DNA of 64,000 bases, from assembly GCF_900102035.1 (NCBI RefSeq), contig NZ_LT629689.1:2712001-2776000 (forward strand), in the 5' to 3' direction. The notes below the pieces were generated by a model. It was not told the DNA's origin, made no database searches, and saw only the letters and a program-made list of their open reading frames with translations. A program made the position numbers and the translations under genes. Position 1 is the first letter of the stretch; each line of letters opens with the position of its first letter. Positions 9,530 through 19,669 of this stretch are shown here, piece by piece. Source of the stretch: Pseudomonas extremaustralis. Lineage in GTDB: Bacteria > Pseudomonadota > Gammaproteobacteria > Pseudomonadales > Pseudomonadaceae.

Positions 9530-9629
9530 GTCATGATGCTCCTGCATTATCGCGAATGCCTCAAACCGGGCGTCCGGGGCAAGTTCGCCAGTTAGTTTTT
9601 ATGTTGCAAGCGTTTCAATGATTGTACGG

Positions 9630-10964
9630 TCAGGCCAAGGGCTTTAAGCGGGGCTGTGATTCGAGCTCGCGCCCATCCAGTGCGCGCCCGCAAGTTTCCG
9701 GCAGGGAAAGACCTCCGGCGAGGGCAAAGATCGCAATCGCGGCGAGATAGAAAGCCGGTGCCATGGAGTTACCGGTCTGCTCGATCAACCAGGTGGCCAT
9801 GAACGGCGCGGTGCCGCCAAACACGGTGTAAGCCATGTTGTAAGTGATGGCAGAGGCCGTGTAGCGGGTGTGGGTCGGAAAGACTTCGGACAACAGCACC
9901 GCTGTGACGACACCGCAAAGCACCGCGCCGACCGCGAGTAGACACGCACCCATCAGGCTCGCAACAAACGTCCCTGAACCGGCCAGCAGAAATGCTGGAT
10001 ATATCGTCACCAGTAGCCATAAAGCGGCGGTCAACATGGTGCGACGCCGGCCAACGTAGTCCGAGTAAGCTCCCGCCAGCGGACAGAGCCCTGCGGCGAA
10101 TACCAGCGTGAGTACCGAGATCAACAAAGCCGTAGGCCGGGGTAAGCCCCCCTGAAGCTGCAGATAAGTTACAAAGTAGGTTGTGCAGATATAGAAGGAC
10201 AAGGCCGTCAACGAGATGAATGCACCCAGGCAGCACATCGCGCCGGCCTGGTCGCGCAAGGTTTCTCTGAGCGGCGCATGGACACCGCGTTCGGTGGCTG
10301 CGATGGCCTTGAATGCCGGGGTTTCATCCAGCTGCCAGCGCAGATACAAACCCACCAGACCAAGGGGGGCGGCAATCAGAAACGGTAGACGCCAACCGTA
10401 GCTGGCCATTTCTTCGGCGCTCAGAAAGGTGTTGAGCAGGTAGGTAACGATGGCGGCGGCAGCAAAGGACGCAAACGTTGAAACCAGTGCGGCACTGCCG
10501 TATCGGGCACGTTTGTGGGATGGAGCGTGCTCGATCAAGTAGATACACGCGCCGGCGTATTCACCTCCGGCGGAGAACCCCTGTACACAGCGAATCAGCG
10601 TTAACAGCACCGGAGCCATCAAGCCAATGCTTGCATAAGTCGGCAAAAGACCGATCAGGGTAGTTGCACCTGCCATAAGCAGGATGGTCATCGATAACAC
10701 CCGACGGCGCCCCAGCCGATCCCCCAACATGCCAAAGACCAAACCGCCCAGCGGGCGAAAGGCGAACGCCACGGCGAACACCGCAAAAGTGTTGAGCAGC
10801 GCCGTCGTCGTGTCGCCGCTGGGGAAGAAAATTTGCGCAATCGTGGTCGCAAGAAAGCCGTAGATCGCGAAATCAAACCATTCGACAAAGTTGCCGATTG
10901 AAGCCGCCCAAACTACTTTTTTCAACTCCACTGGTTGCTGGGGCGTGTGCGAATTAGTTGTCAT
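9630..10964 (-). CDS. MFS transporter, metabolite:H+ symporter (MHS) family
   Basis: Major facilitator with 12 predicted helices, 444 residues from the ATG at 10964 (AGGTGG just upstream). The reading frame extends 37 codons further up, but that part is not protein-like. The first helix [16 protein letters not shown] and the loop [19 protein letters not shown] are typical of the MHS group (ProP, KgtP, ShiA), which imports osmolytes, organic acids and related small charged compounds by proton symport. It is the first gene of the MFS-hyuA-hyuB-NCS1 run, so a betaine-like or ureido compound such as creatine, N-carbamoylsarcosine or sarcosine is plausible. The substrate cannot be read from sequence. 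A second MHS transporter lies at 21-22.5 kb. Confidence 0.85.
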   Translation of the reverse strand: MTTNSHTPQQPVELKKVVWAASIGNFVEWFDFAIYGFLATTIAQIFFPSGDTTTALLNTFAVFAVAFAFRPLGGLVFGMLGDRLGRRRVLSMTILLMAGATTLIGLLPTYASIGLMAPVLLTLIRCVQGFSAGGEYAGACIYLIEHAPSHKRARYGSAALVSTFASFAAAAIVTYLLNTFLSAEEMASYGWRLPFLIAAPLGLVGLYLRWQLDETPAFKAIAATERGVHAPLRETLRDQAGAMCCLGAFISLTALSFYICTTYFVTYLQLQGGLPRPTALLISVLTLVFAAGLCPLAGAYSDYVGRRRTMLTAALWLLVTIYPAFLLAGSGTFVASLMGACLLAVGAVLCGVVTAVLLSEVFPTHTRYTASAITYNMAYTVFGGTAPFMATWLIEQTGNSMAPAFYLAAIAIFALAGGLSLPETCGRALDGRELESQPRLKPLA

Positions 10965-11125
10965 ATCCACCTCACTGTCAGTTGTCGGAACAAGCGATGG
11001 GCAGAAGCTAACTAAAAAAAAGAACAGCGGGGCTGTTGGTCTCTGGCGGACCTTGGTTGCCGCCCGCAACGACACGACTCTTACCGACCAAGTCGCTGCG
11101 ATGTCACTCCAATCGCTTCCTCAGA

Positions 11126-12382
11126 TCACGCTTGGAACGCGCGCTTGCTGAAAATAAGGCTGGCGTTTGCGCCACCAAAACCGAAGCTGTTACTCATCAC
11201 GCAATCCACCGACTGGTTCAGGCGCGTAGTGCGAATGATTGGCAACGGTTCGACTTCAGGATCAAGTTGCTCAATGTTGTGGGACGCGGCGAGAAACCCG
11301 TGTTGCATCATCAACAGCGAATAGATCGCTTCATGAACGCCGGCCGCGCCTAGTGCATGACCGGTCAACGATTTGGTAGAACTGAACGCAGGCAAGTTGC
11401 CGTCGAACGCCAGCAAGGCAGCGCGCAACTCGACCAAATCGCCCGCCTGGGTGCTGGTGCCATGGGTGTTGAGGTAATCCACAGTTTCATCACAGGAGCT
11501 CAATGCCGCCTGCATGGAACGCAGTGCTCCGTCGCCACTGGGTGACACCATGTCCTGGCCGTCGGAGGCGGTGCCATAACCGATTACCTCTGCGTAGATC
11601 TTCGCACCACGCTCAAGGGCGTGCCCCAGTTCTTCAAGAACCAGCACGCCACCCCCACCGCTTATCACGAAGCCATCGCGTGCAACATCGTATGGCCGAC
11701 TCGCCTGGGTGGGCACACGGTTGTAGCTAGTCGAGAAAGCCCCCATGGCATCGAACATACAGCTCTGGCTGACATGCTCGGCTTCGGCGCCGCCAGCGAA
11801 TACGACATCCTGTTTACCGAACTGGATCTGCTCAAAGGCGTGACCGATGCAGTGAGCACTGGTCGCGCACGCAGAAGCGATGGAATAGTTGAGGCCCTTG
11901 ATGGCAAAGAAACTGGCGATACAAGCCGAGACAGTGCTTGTCATGGTGCGCGGCACTCGATAGGGACCGACCTTGCGAATGCCCTGTTCCAGCAACTGGT
12001 TGGCCTGGACAATATCTTCGCTGGAGCCGCCGCCGGATCCCATCACGCAGCCCGTTCTGGGATTGGACACCTGCTCTGGCTCAAGCCCGGCGTCCGCAAT
12101 CGCATCGCGCATCGCCAGATAGGCATAGGCAGCGGCATCGCCCATGAAGCGCCGCTGGCGGCGGTCAATCTGCAGCAAATCCACGTTCAGCAGCCCGCTG
12201 ACATGGCTACGCAGTCCTGCTTCGGCGTAGGTCGGATTGAAGCCGATCCCCGAGCGCCCTTCACGCAATGCCCGCACAACCTCCACCTGGTCATTGCCCA
12301 GGCAGGAGACAATGCCCATCCCGGTCACTACAACGCGCCGTAGGCCTATGGTGTCCCTGGATGATTTTTGAGTATGCAACAC
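11126..12382 (-). CDS. Beta-ketoacyl-ACP synthase, FabB-like paralogue
   Basis: Condensing enzyme of the KAS I/II (thiolase-fold) family, 418 residues. The catalytic Cys172 sits in [11 protein letters not shown], closely like FabB. The two histidines are in NTHGTST and TGHALGAAG, so the enzyme looks intact. An N-terminal tail of about 15 residues precedes the RRVVVTGMG start that most FabB proteins have. AAAGGAG lies before either the GTG at 12382 or the TTG at 12379, so the exact start is uncertain. Its presence inside a nitrogen-heterocycle cluster is odd, with no acyl carrier protein or other lipid gene beside it. It may be a passenger or take part in an uncharacterised acyl modification. 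The general function is confident, the role here unknown. Confidence 0.85.
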   Translation of the reverse strand: MLHTQKSSRDTIGLRRVVVTGMGIVSCLGNDQVEVVRALREGRSGIGFNPTYAEAGLRSHVSGLLNVDLLQIDRRQRRFMGDAAAYAYLAMRDAIADAGLEPEQVSNPRTGCVMGSGGGSSEDIVQANQLLEQGIRKVGPYRVPRTMTSTVSACIASFFAIKGLNYSIASACATSAHCIGHAFEQIQFGKQDVVFAGGAEAEHVSQSCMFDAMGAFSTSYNRVPTQASRPYDVARDGFVISGGGGVLVLEELGHALERGAKIYAEVIGYGTASDGQDMVSPSGDGALRSMQAALSSCDETVDYLNTHGTSTQAGDLVELRAALLAFDGNLPAFSSTKSLTGHALGAAGVHEAIYSLLMMQHGFLAASHNIEQLDPEVEPLPIIRTTRLNQSVDCVMSNSFGFGGANASLIFSKRAFQA

Positions 12383-12608
12383 GTAACTCCTTTCTCTTTT
12401 CGCAACGTGAACAATGCGGCGATGTGGTCGAGTCTAATGGTGATTTTTCATTCTGATAATTCGTATATCAACTTGGTTTATTGCCGAAAAACGCATCAAT
12501 TAAAATGGGGGCACGGACGTTCCCGGCCGTCGAAGAGACCGAGACAACAATGCAGTCTAGGAAGCTGGCGAGAGGTGACCAGCGCACCGAAGCGATGTCG
12601 AATGCACC

Positions 12609-12648
12609 GGCCTTCCCTGAGCAAGTCAAGCGGTTACCAGGGAAGGCC
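12609..12648. terminator. 11-bp perfect hairpin downstream of the deaminase gene
   Basis: GGCCTTCCCTG (12609-12619) pairs perfectly with CAGGGAAGGCC (12638-12648). It lies about 25 bases past the deaminase stop and about 230 bases upstream of the ketoacyl synthase. No clear T-run follows on either strand. The rest of 12383-12673 holds no gene that I can support. Confidence 0.5.
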
Positions 12649-12673
12649 AGCATGATTCGCTGGCGAAAGTGGC

Positions 12674-13918
12674 TTAACCTGTGAATCGCTCTACGCGCGC
12701 AGGGCTTCGCTGCATCAGAACCTTTCCGTTGCGGATCGACATCAGCACTTGCCCCTGGCTGCGGATCATTTCGTAGTCGTCTGGCGCGGACAGGATCAAT
12801 ACATTGGCCGGTCGGCCGATCTCAAGCCCGTAGCGATCACCCAGGTGCAGCGTCTTGGCGCTGTTATCGGTGATCAGATCCAGAGAACGCTTCAGGTCCT
12901 CGTAGCCGAGCATATGGCAGATGTGCAGACCCGCTTCCAGAATGCGCAGAATGTTGCCATTCCCCAGCGGATACCATGGATCGACGATTGAGTCCTGACC
13001 GAAGCAGATGTTCATGCCAGCCCGGTCGATCTCCGCAACCCGAGTCAGGCCGCGACGCTTGGGATAACCGTCGAAACGACCTTGCAAATGGATGCTCTCG
13101 GTCGGGCAGGAAATAAAATTTATGCGCGAACGCTTGAGCAATCGAAACAGCTTGTAGCAGTACGCATTGTCATAGGAGCCCATCGCCACCGTATGGCTGG
13201 CGGTTACCCGCTCACCCATGTCGCGCACCCTCGCCTCCTCGGCCAGCACTTCCAGAAAGCGCGACTGTGGATCGTCGGTCTCATCGCAGTGCACATCTAC
13301 CAGGCACCCCGTCCGCTCCGCCAGGTCCATCAGAAACTTCACCGAGGATTCGCCCTGCTCACGGGTATTTTCAAAATGCGGAATACCGCCCACTACGTCA
13401 GCACCCATGGCCACGGCTTCGGTCATCAAAGCACGGCCATTCTTGAACGATTCGATACCCTCTTGAGGGAACGCAACGATTTGCAGGTCGATGAGGTGCC
13501 GGGTTTCCTCACGCACCTCCAGCATGGATTTGAGCGCGGCAAGGCTTGGGTCGGTGATATCGACATGGGTACGCACATGCTGGATACCGTTATCGACCAA
13601 CATGTCGATGGTCTTGCGCGCACGTACTTTAGTGTCCTCATGGGTCACTAGCGCCTTGCGCTCGGCCCAACGTTCAATTCCTTCGAACAGCGTACCGCTC
13701 ATATTCCATTTCGGCTCGCCGGCGGTGAGCGCGGCGTCCAGGTGGATGTGTGGCTCGACAAACGGTGCGGTAACCAGATTCTGTCCGGCATCCAGGTCGG
13801 TTGCGTCAATGGTTTGAAGCACATCAGTCTGAGGGATAATGGCCGCAATATGCGCCTCATCGAGCTCGATTCGAAAAAGGCCGTTTTTACCGCGCAGTCG
13901 CGCGTTTATGATATTCAT
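12674..13918 (-). CDS. CodA-type amidohydrolase, candidate creatinine deiminase
   Basis: Cytosine deaminase family amidohydrolase, 414 residues. Metal ligands are all present: HIH (His57, His59), His210 and Glu213 in HCDETDD, His242 in SHT and Asp309. Gln152 and the DPWY tryptophan, which contact the ring in E. coli CodA, are also kept. The residue after the metal Asp (Asp314 in E. coli numbering) is Ser310, in FGQDSIVDPWY. That site controls ring specificity in E. coli CodA, so a substrate other than cytosine is plausible. Creatinine deiminase activity (creatinine -> N-methylhydantoin + NH3) is known in this family and would feed the HyuAB and amidase genes here. It follows the PucR gene by 2 bases. 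Cytosine or isocytosine remain possible substrates. Confidence 0.75.
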   Translation of the reverse strand: MNIINARLRGKNGLFRIELDEAHIAAIIPQTDVLQTIDATDLDAGQNLVTAPFVEPHIHLDAALTAGEPKWNMSGTLFEGIERWAERKALVTHEDTKVRARKTIDMLVDNGIQHVRTHVDITDPSLAALKSMLEVREETRHLIDLQIVAFPQEGIESFKNGRALMTEAVAMGADVVGGIPHFENTREQGESSVKFLMDLAERTGCLVDVHCDETDDPQSRFLEVLAEEARVRDMGERVTASHTVAMGSYDNAYCYKLFRLLKRSRINFISCPTESIHLQGRFDGYPKRRGLTRVAEIDRAGMNICFGQDSIVDPWYPLGNGNILRILEAGLHICHMLGYEDLKRSLDLITDNSAKTLHLGDRYGLEIGRPANVLILSAPDDYEMIRSQGQVLMSIRNGKVLMQRSPARVERFTG

Positions 13919-13920
13919 AC

Positions 13921-15138
13921 TTACTCCTTGCTATTGACGTCGGTCATGCGCCATACCAGCAGCGCGACCGAGGCATTCATGCGAAATAGAGGGTCATCCA
14001 GCGACAGCCCGCTGTGTTGTTCGATGCGTTGAATACGTTGGGTGATGGTGTTGCGATGGATCGCCAGCCGGGAGGCGGCCTTGAGGGCATTGCCGTTTTC
14101 CTGCAGCAACGCATCCAGGGTCTCAATCAGAGTGAACGGGTGCTTGCGGGTAGGCTCGATCAAGGCGCCGAGGGTCTGCTTCACGAAGTGATCAATCACC
14201 GTACGGTCGCTTATGCCCTGCAACAGCCGCAGTACTCCCAGCTCGCTGAAGTCGCAGAGGCCGCTGGCCGGTCGCAGGTTTTCCGCAACGTCTAGCGCTT
14301 GACGCGCCTCGCTTAAGGCCTGACGGTATTGGCCACAATCCTCGACCCGGTTTGCCAGCCCCATGAAAACCGTCATGGTTCCAATCAAACTGCTGAGTTC
14401 GCGGTGCAGATACAAAAGATCGTCACGCAGCTGTGCACGGTTCGCCAGTAGCACGATGAACAAATCACCTTGTAGGATTACCGGCAATGCTTCAGGTAAA
14501 CGGCGGTTCCAGGCTTCCAGGTAGTCTTGCAGTGCCTGTTGCGTCTGCTGCAACAATTGCTCAGCCTGGGCCGGGGGATGGTTTTCGAACAGACCTCTGA
14601 CCGACGACAGCCGCAAGGCCACGAGATGACGTGGCCCTTCAAGAGGAAGCTGCACGTGCTCGGCACGCTGGCGCGCGATAGCCAGGCTCGGGTAGTCGCC
14701 GGTCAGCAGTTGGCTGAGGATGTCATGACGTGAACGCCGCGCCTGAGCGGTCTGCACCAGCGCCGTGCCGATCGTGTGGCTGACGAAGACCATCTTTAGA
14801 AGATAGGGCTGCTCAATCAGAGGCAGGCCAAGTACCTCGGCCCGCTCGATAACCGCTGGGGGGATGCTTTGAATGAACGTTCCCCCGGTGAGAACCACCA
14901 GACCAGCAATCCCCATATCCACACCGTCTTCGACTACTCTCAGGAGATTAGCCTCGTTCCTGGTGTGATTGACACCAGTAATAAACACCAGCTCGCCCCC
15001 CATCACCCACTCGGCGATCCCTTCGTTCTCAGCCACATAGGGCCAGCGGACACTGCGATGCAGCTGACCCGCACCAGCACGCACGCTCAGCTCCTCGAGG
15101 CCGGTCAGTTTGAGGACTTCCTCAACGGTCAAACTCAC
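13921..15138 (-). CDS. PucR family transcriptional regulator
   Basis: PucR-type regulator of 405 residues. An N-terminal PucR sensor domain (about 5-125, beginning VEEVLKLTGLEELSVRAGAG) is followed by a GGDEF-like middle and a C-terminal helix-turn-helix. The helix-turn-helix reads ALKAASRLAIHRNTITQRIQ near 355-375. The family usually controls purine, pyrimidine or hydantoin catabolism. The GTG start overlaps the stop of the upstream permease gene by one base (TAGTG), which suggests translational coupling. The deaminase follows after 2 bases. It is therefore the likely local regulator of the permease-regulator-deaminase operon, sensing the substrate or first product. Confidence 0.87.
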   Translation of the reverse strand: MSLTVEEVLKLTGLEELSVRAGAGQLHRSVRWPYVAENEGIAEWVMGGELVFITGVNHTRNEANLLRVVEDGVDMGIAGLVVLTGGTFIQSIPPAVIERAEVLGLPLIEQPYLLKMVFVSHTIGTALVQTAQARRSRHDILSQLLTGDYPSLAIARQRAEHVQLPLEGPRHLVALRLSSVRGLFENHPPAQAEQLLQQTQQALQDYLEAWNRRLPEALPVILQGDLFIVLLANRAQLRDDLLYLHRELSSLIGTMTVFMGLANRVEDCGQYRQALSEARQALDVAENLRPASGLCDFSELGVLRLLQGISDRTVIDHFVKQTLGALIEPTRKHPFTLIETLDALLQENGNALKAASRLAIHRNTITQRIQRIEQHSGLSLDDPLFRMNASVALLVWRMTDVNSKE

Positions 15139-16400
15139 TACTCCCCCTGTGCGGCGCTCACCGCGACACGACGACCGCTGAACTGCAGCAATCCTATATA
15201 ACAGACGGCTGATACAGCGATACCCACCAGCGGAGCGACCCAGGGCGAGCAGTATGCGACCAGGGCCCCCACGGCGTAGGCGCCCAGGCCCATGAGGTTG
15301 TAGCGAGGCAAGCTGGCATTCGCTAACAGCGGGTATTTACCACGGTGGCGATACCAGAAATCAGCCATGATTACACCGCCCACAGGAGGAATGATCGAGC
15401 CCAGCAGCACCAGAAACGGGATCAGCATTTCGTACATACCGCCGATGGCCAACAGCACACCGACACCCGCGGCAGCAACCGTCATGGTGCGTCGTCGCTC
15501 GCTGCGCAGCAGATGGCAAGACGCAGCGGCGACGTTGTAGATGGTCGGACCTTGAATGGTCCAGAGGTTGAGGCAGAGCATGATGACTGCTGCGAAGGAC
15601 AAGCCTTGAAGGATCATTACCTCAACGATATCGGCCTGCTGATAGACGATTGCACACCAAGCTCCGGCGACCACCATCAAGCCGTTACCTATCAGAAAGC
15701 TCACGACACTGGCGATGATTGCCACGCGACCGGTACGCGACAACCGGGTCCAGTTGGTCGCCTGAGTAGCACCGCTGGCGAAGGTGCCAAACACCATCGT
15801 CACCGCCGCCGAAAAGGTCATGGTCTCATGGGGAATGACAGCCGCCAGCCCCTTAAAGCCTCCAATATCGCGGGTGGCGATGTACATGGAAACGATCAGC
15901 AAAATAAACATCAGCGGTACAGAAACACGCGACAGGACATCCAGGCCTTTGTAGCCCACGATAGCCGTGATGCTGAAACCAAAGCCGAACAGGATCATCA
16001 ACGGAATCGTCAGTCCTTCGGACAAGCCAAGCATTTTTACCAGAACAATAGCCGCCGTCGCGGTGCCCCAGGCGTACCAGCCCAACTCAGCAAAGCCCAG
16101 CAGAAAGTCGGACAGCCTGCTACCCGCCTCGCCGAAACAAAACCGTCCCATCAGGACGGTGTTAAGGCCACTACGCGAAGCAATGAAAGCCAGGGCCGCA
16201 GCATAGAGTGCCAATAGGCTATTGCCGATGGTTGCAATCCATAACATGTCGGTGAACGAAAATGCCATGCCCAGCTTCCCACCGGCGAACATTGTGCCGG
16301 TAAAGAACGTGAAACTGAACAGAACCATGGAAATGGAAAGAAGCCCCTTGCGCGCAGATTGCGGGGCTTCGCTTAACGGAAAATCGCCAGATGCACTCAT
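15138..16400 (-). CDS. Cytosine permease-like NCS1 transporter (CodB type)
   Basis: NCS1-family carrier of 420 residues with about 12 helices. It opens with KGLLSISMVLFSFTFFTGTM and contains GWYAWGTATAA, as in CodB. The ATG at 16400 is chosen because GGAGA precedes it by about 8 bases. The frame stays open 25 codons further up, but that part lacks a ribosome site. It is the first gene of a three-gene operon with the PucR regulator and the CodA-type deaminase. This is the CodB-CodA arrangement, with a regulator inserted. If the deaminase acts on creatinine, this permease should import creatinine. Cytosine or another pyrimidine is the conservative alternative. The promoter should lie in 16401-16550. 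Confidence 0.82.
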   Translation of the reverse strand: MSASGDFPLSEAPQSARKGLLSISMVLFSFTFFTGTMFAGGKLGMAFSFTDMLWIATIGNSLLALYAAALAFIASRSGLNTVLMGRFCFGEAGSRLSDFLLGFAELGWYAWGTATAAIVLVKMLGLSEGLTIPLMILFGFGFSITAIVGYKGLDVLSRVSVPLMFILLIVSMYIATRDIGGFKGLAAVIPHETMTFSAAVTMVFGTFASGATQATNWTRLSRTGRVAIIASVVSFLIGNGLMVVAGAWCAIVYQQADIVEVMILQGLSFAAVIMLCLNLWTIQGPTIYNVAAASCHLLRSERRRTMTVAAAGVGVLLAIGGMYEMLIPFLVLLGSIIPPVGGVIMADFWYRHRGKYPLLANASLPRYNLMGLGAYAVGALVAYCSPWVAPLVGIAVSAVCYIGLLQFSGRRVAVSAAQGE

Positions 16401-17529
16401 GTCTTTTTTCTCCAGATCGAAAGCGTTGATGGACAGGCCTGCAAGGGCTGGAGCAAATACTGGGCCTGTTCTCAAACGCTAGAAAATTAAGAATTAAGCG
16501 TGCGAAGCGAATACAAGGTAATGTGCATCTATCACATTTTTATAGGCAATTAATTTGGCTGCGTATGCACGACGCCCTTTTATGTAGCGCGAACGCACTG
16601 TTTAGGTACGAAGCCCGGCGTAGCAAATACCTTGCTCAGCATATAGCTGAGAATCTTGCAGGGGCCCTCAAGTCCGTCAATATGGCTGTCGACAGTTCAC
16701 CGACCCAACACTAAGTCTTTTCTCTGACTGAGCTTGTAGCAAGGCAACGATTTAGCTCGTTTGGGCGAACCCGTTTATAGCGATGCATCAAATCGAGATT
16801 GATGTCTCTCCGTCTCTTTGGTGATATTGTACCCCCACTACCGATACCCTCAGTTTTCAAACCAGGATCACCCGCTCCATTGAGGCATTGTTCTGACAAC
16901 CCCTACGACAAGTAACGGCATGGGCATGGGCTAACGCCAGTGACGGAGGTGAGACGGATGTCTGACGTATTGCGAGTCCCTGCACGACCTCAAGGCTTTG
17001 TGTGAGGTAGAATTTTAACGGGTTAGGCTAACGGTATGAGCATTGATCAGCCACCCGTGCAGGATGCAAGCAGTACACCCACGCAAACTCATATTTGGGC
17101 GAGACCGAAAATCGCTCTTTATATCGTCCGACGCAGGGCCAGGCGAGAATTCCAGCAAAATACCGCCTAAACTGCTTGGTGTTTAAGCACAGCTGGTGGC
17201 GTGACCTGGCAGGTTAAAACATACATGCGGTGGACTTTTCCCCTGCATTCACTTGCTCGGATCAGGCTGCTAACCGATCGCCTTCTTTAGCCAGACAGCC
17301 CTTGCGTGCAAGCTAGCACTGCACCGTCTTCAGCGGCCGTTGCCGATGCTCCCGGTGCAGGTACCTCGTACTATGGAGTGCTGGTTGTGGCGCCGGCCGC
17401 GATTGGTGCGGCCGAGCCAGCGCCGTATGCGCACCACTGGGCCATGGCTGTGGCACCCGGGCGGCTGCGGTGACTCGCCGGACCGTTGCGGTTCACGCCG
17501 GGTGTGCCCGAAGGGGCGGAAGAGCGGTC
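16401..17529. other. 1.1 kb intergenic region upstream of the permease operon
   Basis: No gene can be supported here. The 150 bases next to the permease start are AT-rich and should hold its promoter. A 44-codon open stretch at 17338-17472 on the plus strand looks codon-biased but has no start and no recognisable family, so it may be a remnant of a gene cut by the intron. The diverged direct repeat copy A also lies here. Confidence 0.5.
17060..17330. repeat. Diverged direct repeat, copy A (downstream of the group II intron)
   Basis: This stretch aligns without large gaps to 19670-19955 at roughly two-thirds identity by eye. Shared blocks include GCAGGATGCAAGC versus GCAGGAAGCAAGC, ATACATGCGGTGGAC versus ATACATGCGATGGAC, and CTTGCGTGCAAGC versus CTTGAGTGCAAGC. 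Neither copy keeps a common open frame. They flank the intron in the same orientation. Confidence 0.6.
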
Positions 17530-17566
17530 GCGGTAGGAACGGCAGTTACCTGCCGCCCCCCGCACA

Positions 17567-17599
17567 GATCCGTACGTGCGGAACTACCGCATACGGCTC
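17567..17599 (-). ncRNA. Group II intron domain V
   Basis: On the minus strand the element reads GAGCCGTATGCGG, a short connecting loop, then CCGCACGTACGGATC. This has the conserved AGC catalytic triad and the two-base bulge region of domain V. The maturase stop codon lies inside it, so protein end and ribozyme core overlap. Confidence 0.75.
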
Positions 17600-18915
17600 C
17601 TGCCTCGGGTATGTGACGCAAAGCGATCCTCAGGGTAAGGATGTGCATTTCTAGGTCTCGGGATGTAGAGATCGGCAAGGCGTCCGTACCGTGACCATTG
17701 AAGCCGATTACGCTGGCTGCGTCGCTTAAGGGCTTGCCGCCAGAGACGGCATACCGCCAAACGAAAACCGCTAAGACGTATCAGGTTCCCCGGTACCGCG
17801 TGGTAATTGAAGTAACCGCTCACCACACGTTTGAGCCATTGCCCTTGAACCCGGACAAGGTCATGACGCCGGCGACTCAACTCCTCACGGATAGCAAGAA
17901 GCGTCGCACGCATACGCTTTTTGACAGTCAGTCGCAGTACTTGGAAGTCACCGCGTCGGCTGACACTACAACAGTGGGTGAAACCCAGAAAATCAAAAGT
18001 CTCCGGTTTTCTCAAACCTCGTTTCCTGCGATTCGTCACAGCAAAACGACCAAACTCGATCAGTCGTGTTTTCAAGGCGTTGAGCGATAGGCCGAACCTG
18101 GCCAACCGTTCCTGCAACTGCACCAGAAACTGCTGAGCCTGCACTTTCGTCCTGAACCCCACCACACTGTCATCCGCGTAGCGCACGACAATCACATCGC
18201 CACGGGCGTGGCGCTCGCGCCACTGCCTTGCCCATAGATCCAGCACGTAGTGAAGATAGATATTCGCCAGCAGCGGCGATATCACTGCGCCTTGGGGCGT
18301 CCCCTTGGTCGCAGCCACCCTACGGCCATCCTCCACAACGCCCGCTTGAAGCCATTTGCAGATAAGCCCGAGCAAGCGCCGGTCTGCAATTCGGTGTCCC
18401 AGAAACATCAGCATCCATTCATGGTCGATCTCATCAAAGAACGACGTGATATCCGCATCAAGTATCCAGTTCACCTTTTGGCTTTTCAGCGCGACCGTTA
18501 ACGCAGCCAGCGCATCGTGCTGACTGCGGCCCGGTCGAAACCCATACGAGAATCCAAGAAAGTCCTCTTCATAGATCGCATTCAGAACGGTAATAACCGC
18601 CTGCTGTACAATCTTGTCCTCCAAAGAGTCAATGCCCAACGGGCGCTGCCTGCCATCGGCTTTGGGAATGTACACCCGCCGCGATGGCGTTGCCCGATAG
18701 GCTCCACTGTGGAGCCTTGCGTGCAAATCGGTCACCCGCTGGAGAAGACCTTCCTCATATTCTCGCCACGACATGCCGTCCACGCCCACCGCTGCATCGC
18801 GGCGCAAGGCATAGAAGCTCTGCGCCAATAACTGCGGTGTGATGTGGTGCAGCAATGCCGTGAACTGCATGCCCTTGTTCCTTCGGGCTGCTTCACGTAC
18901 ACCTTCAAGTCCCAT
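17584..18915 (-). CDS. ltrA: Group II intron reverse transcriptase/maturase
   Basis: Intron-encoded protein of 443 residues from the ATG at 18915. RT blocks are visible in order: RRVYIPKADGRQRPLGIDSLEDKI, FLGFSYGFRPGRSQHDAL, ILDADITSFFDEIDH, KGTPQGAVISPLLANIYL and the catalytic YADD. A maturase (X) domain follows, including FDFLGFTHC and GYFNYHAVPGN. No HNH endonuclease domain follows, so mobility would use nicked or replicating DNA. The frame is open for 155 more codons upstream to 19380, but that part resembles structured intron RNA rather than protein, so the shorter start is preferred. The frame is intact, so the element may still be active. Confidence 0.85.
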   Translation of the reverse strand: MGLEGVREAARRNKGMQFTALLHHITPQLLAQSFYALRRDAAVGVDGMSWREYEEGLLQRVTDLHARLHSGAYRATPSRRVYIPKADGRQRPLGIDSLEDKIVQQAVITVLNAIYEEDFLGFSYGFRPGRSQHDALAALTVALKSQKVNWILDADITSFFDEIDHEWMLMFLGHRIADRRLLGLICKWLQAGVVEDGRRVAATKGTPQGAVISPLLANIYLHYVLDLWARQWRERHARGDVIVVRYADDSVVGFRTKVQAQQFLVQLQERLARFGLSLNALKTRLIEFGRFAVTNRRKRGLRKPETFDFLGFTHCCSVSRRGDFQVLRLTVKKRMRATLLAIREELSRRRHDLVRVQGQWLKRVVSGYFNYHAVPGNLIRLSGFRLAVCRLWRQALKRRSQRNRLQWSRYGRLADLYIPRPRNAHPYPEDRFASHTRGRSRMR

Positions 18916-19669
18916 CGACGCGCAACTGATCCGACTCTGTGTCCGGGGCGCGGGGGACGTGTCGGTGTTTCCCTTGGCTACGTCCCTTTCCTCCACTATC
19001 TCCGCAGGGCTTGGCCCCTTGTTCGATGGCTTCTCAGGTACTACGGACGTATCCGACTTCTCAGCGACGTAGGCAGCAGGGTTACGGCTTTTGGCCTTTC
19101 CTCCTCCGCCCGGTGCTTGCGCACCGGGCACCGCTGAGATCTCCCAGTTTCTGTGCAAAGGACTTCCCGACGTGCACAGGGTCTCCGACCGCGCGGGATC
19201 AGAGCATGACTGGCGTATAACGCCATGCTCCGTATTGCCTTCTGCTTCGGTTAACAGCATCGGCATCCCGAATTCCTGATTACGCGGCTCAATGGCTGGC
19301 CCATCGGTTTCCCCTGTCAACGCTTCACCCTGCACCTCACGGTGCAACATGCATGACTCGGGGTCTGGTTGATTCGCCATTTCTTACCAGTATCGAACTT
19401 TCATCGACTATCCTCTGCCAGCTTTAACTGGCGCTCTAACCGTCCGGCAAAGTCACCTACCCGATCCCAGCAAAGGGCGATGTTCTCCACCTAAAAATAC
19501 GTGGACACCATCACTCTTATCGTCAGGATTCCCATGCGCCGAAGAACGTCTTAGCCCAAACCCCTTAAAGCCCAGATAGTCCAGGAATGCCTGCAACCCG
19601 GCGTGTCGATGGCCAGCGTCGGGGGAAGGTTCCGTGTTTCCAGGTAATGCTAGGGGACGACACCTAGAT

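Larger units (their letters stand above)
17530..19505 (-). mobile_element. Group II intron (retroelement), boundaries approximate
   Basis: A reverse transcriptase/maturase frame is followed on the minus strand by a recognisable domain V (17567-17599) and a short domain VI-like hairpin (GGCAG GTAA CTGCC). About 500 bases upstream of the probable protein start are GC-rich, hairpin-rich and not protein-like, as expected for intron domains I-III. The 3' end is placed near 17530 and the 5' end near 19505 by analogy only. Diverged copies of one sequence lie on both sides. No endonuclease domain is seen at the protein C-terminus, as in several bacterial intron classes. Confidence 0.75.

Noticed and set aside
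18916-19380. N-terminal extension of the intron protein to an upstream start
   Set aside because: These 155 codons look like intron RNA stems (for example GTGCCCGGTGCGCAAGCACC) and lack any RT-family similarity, so a shorter start was used.
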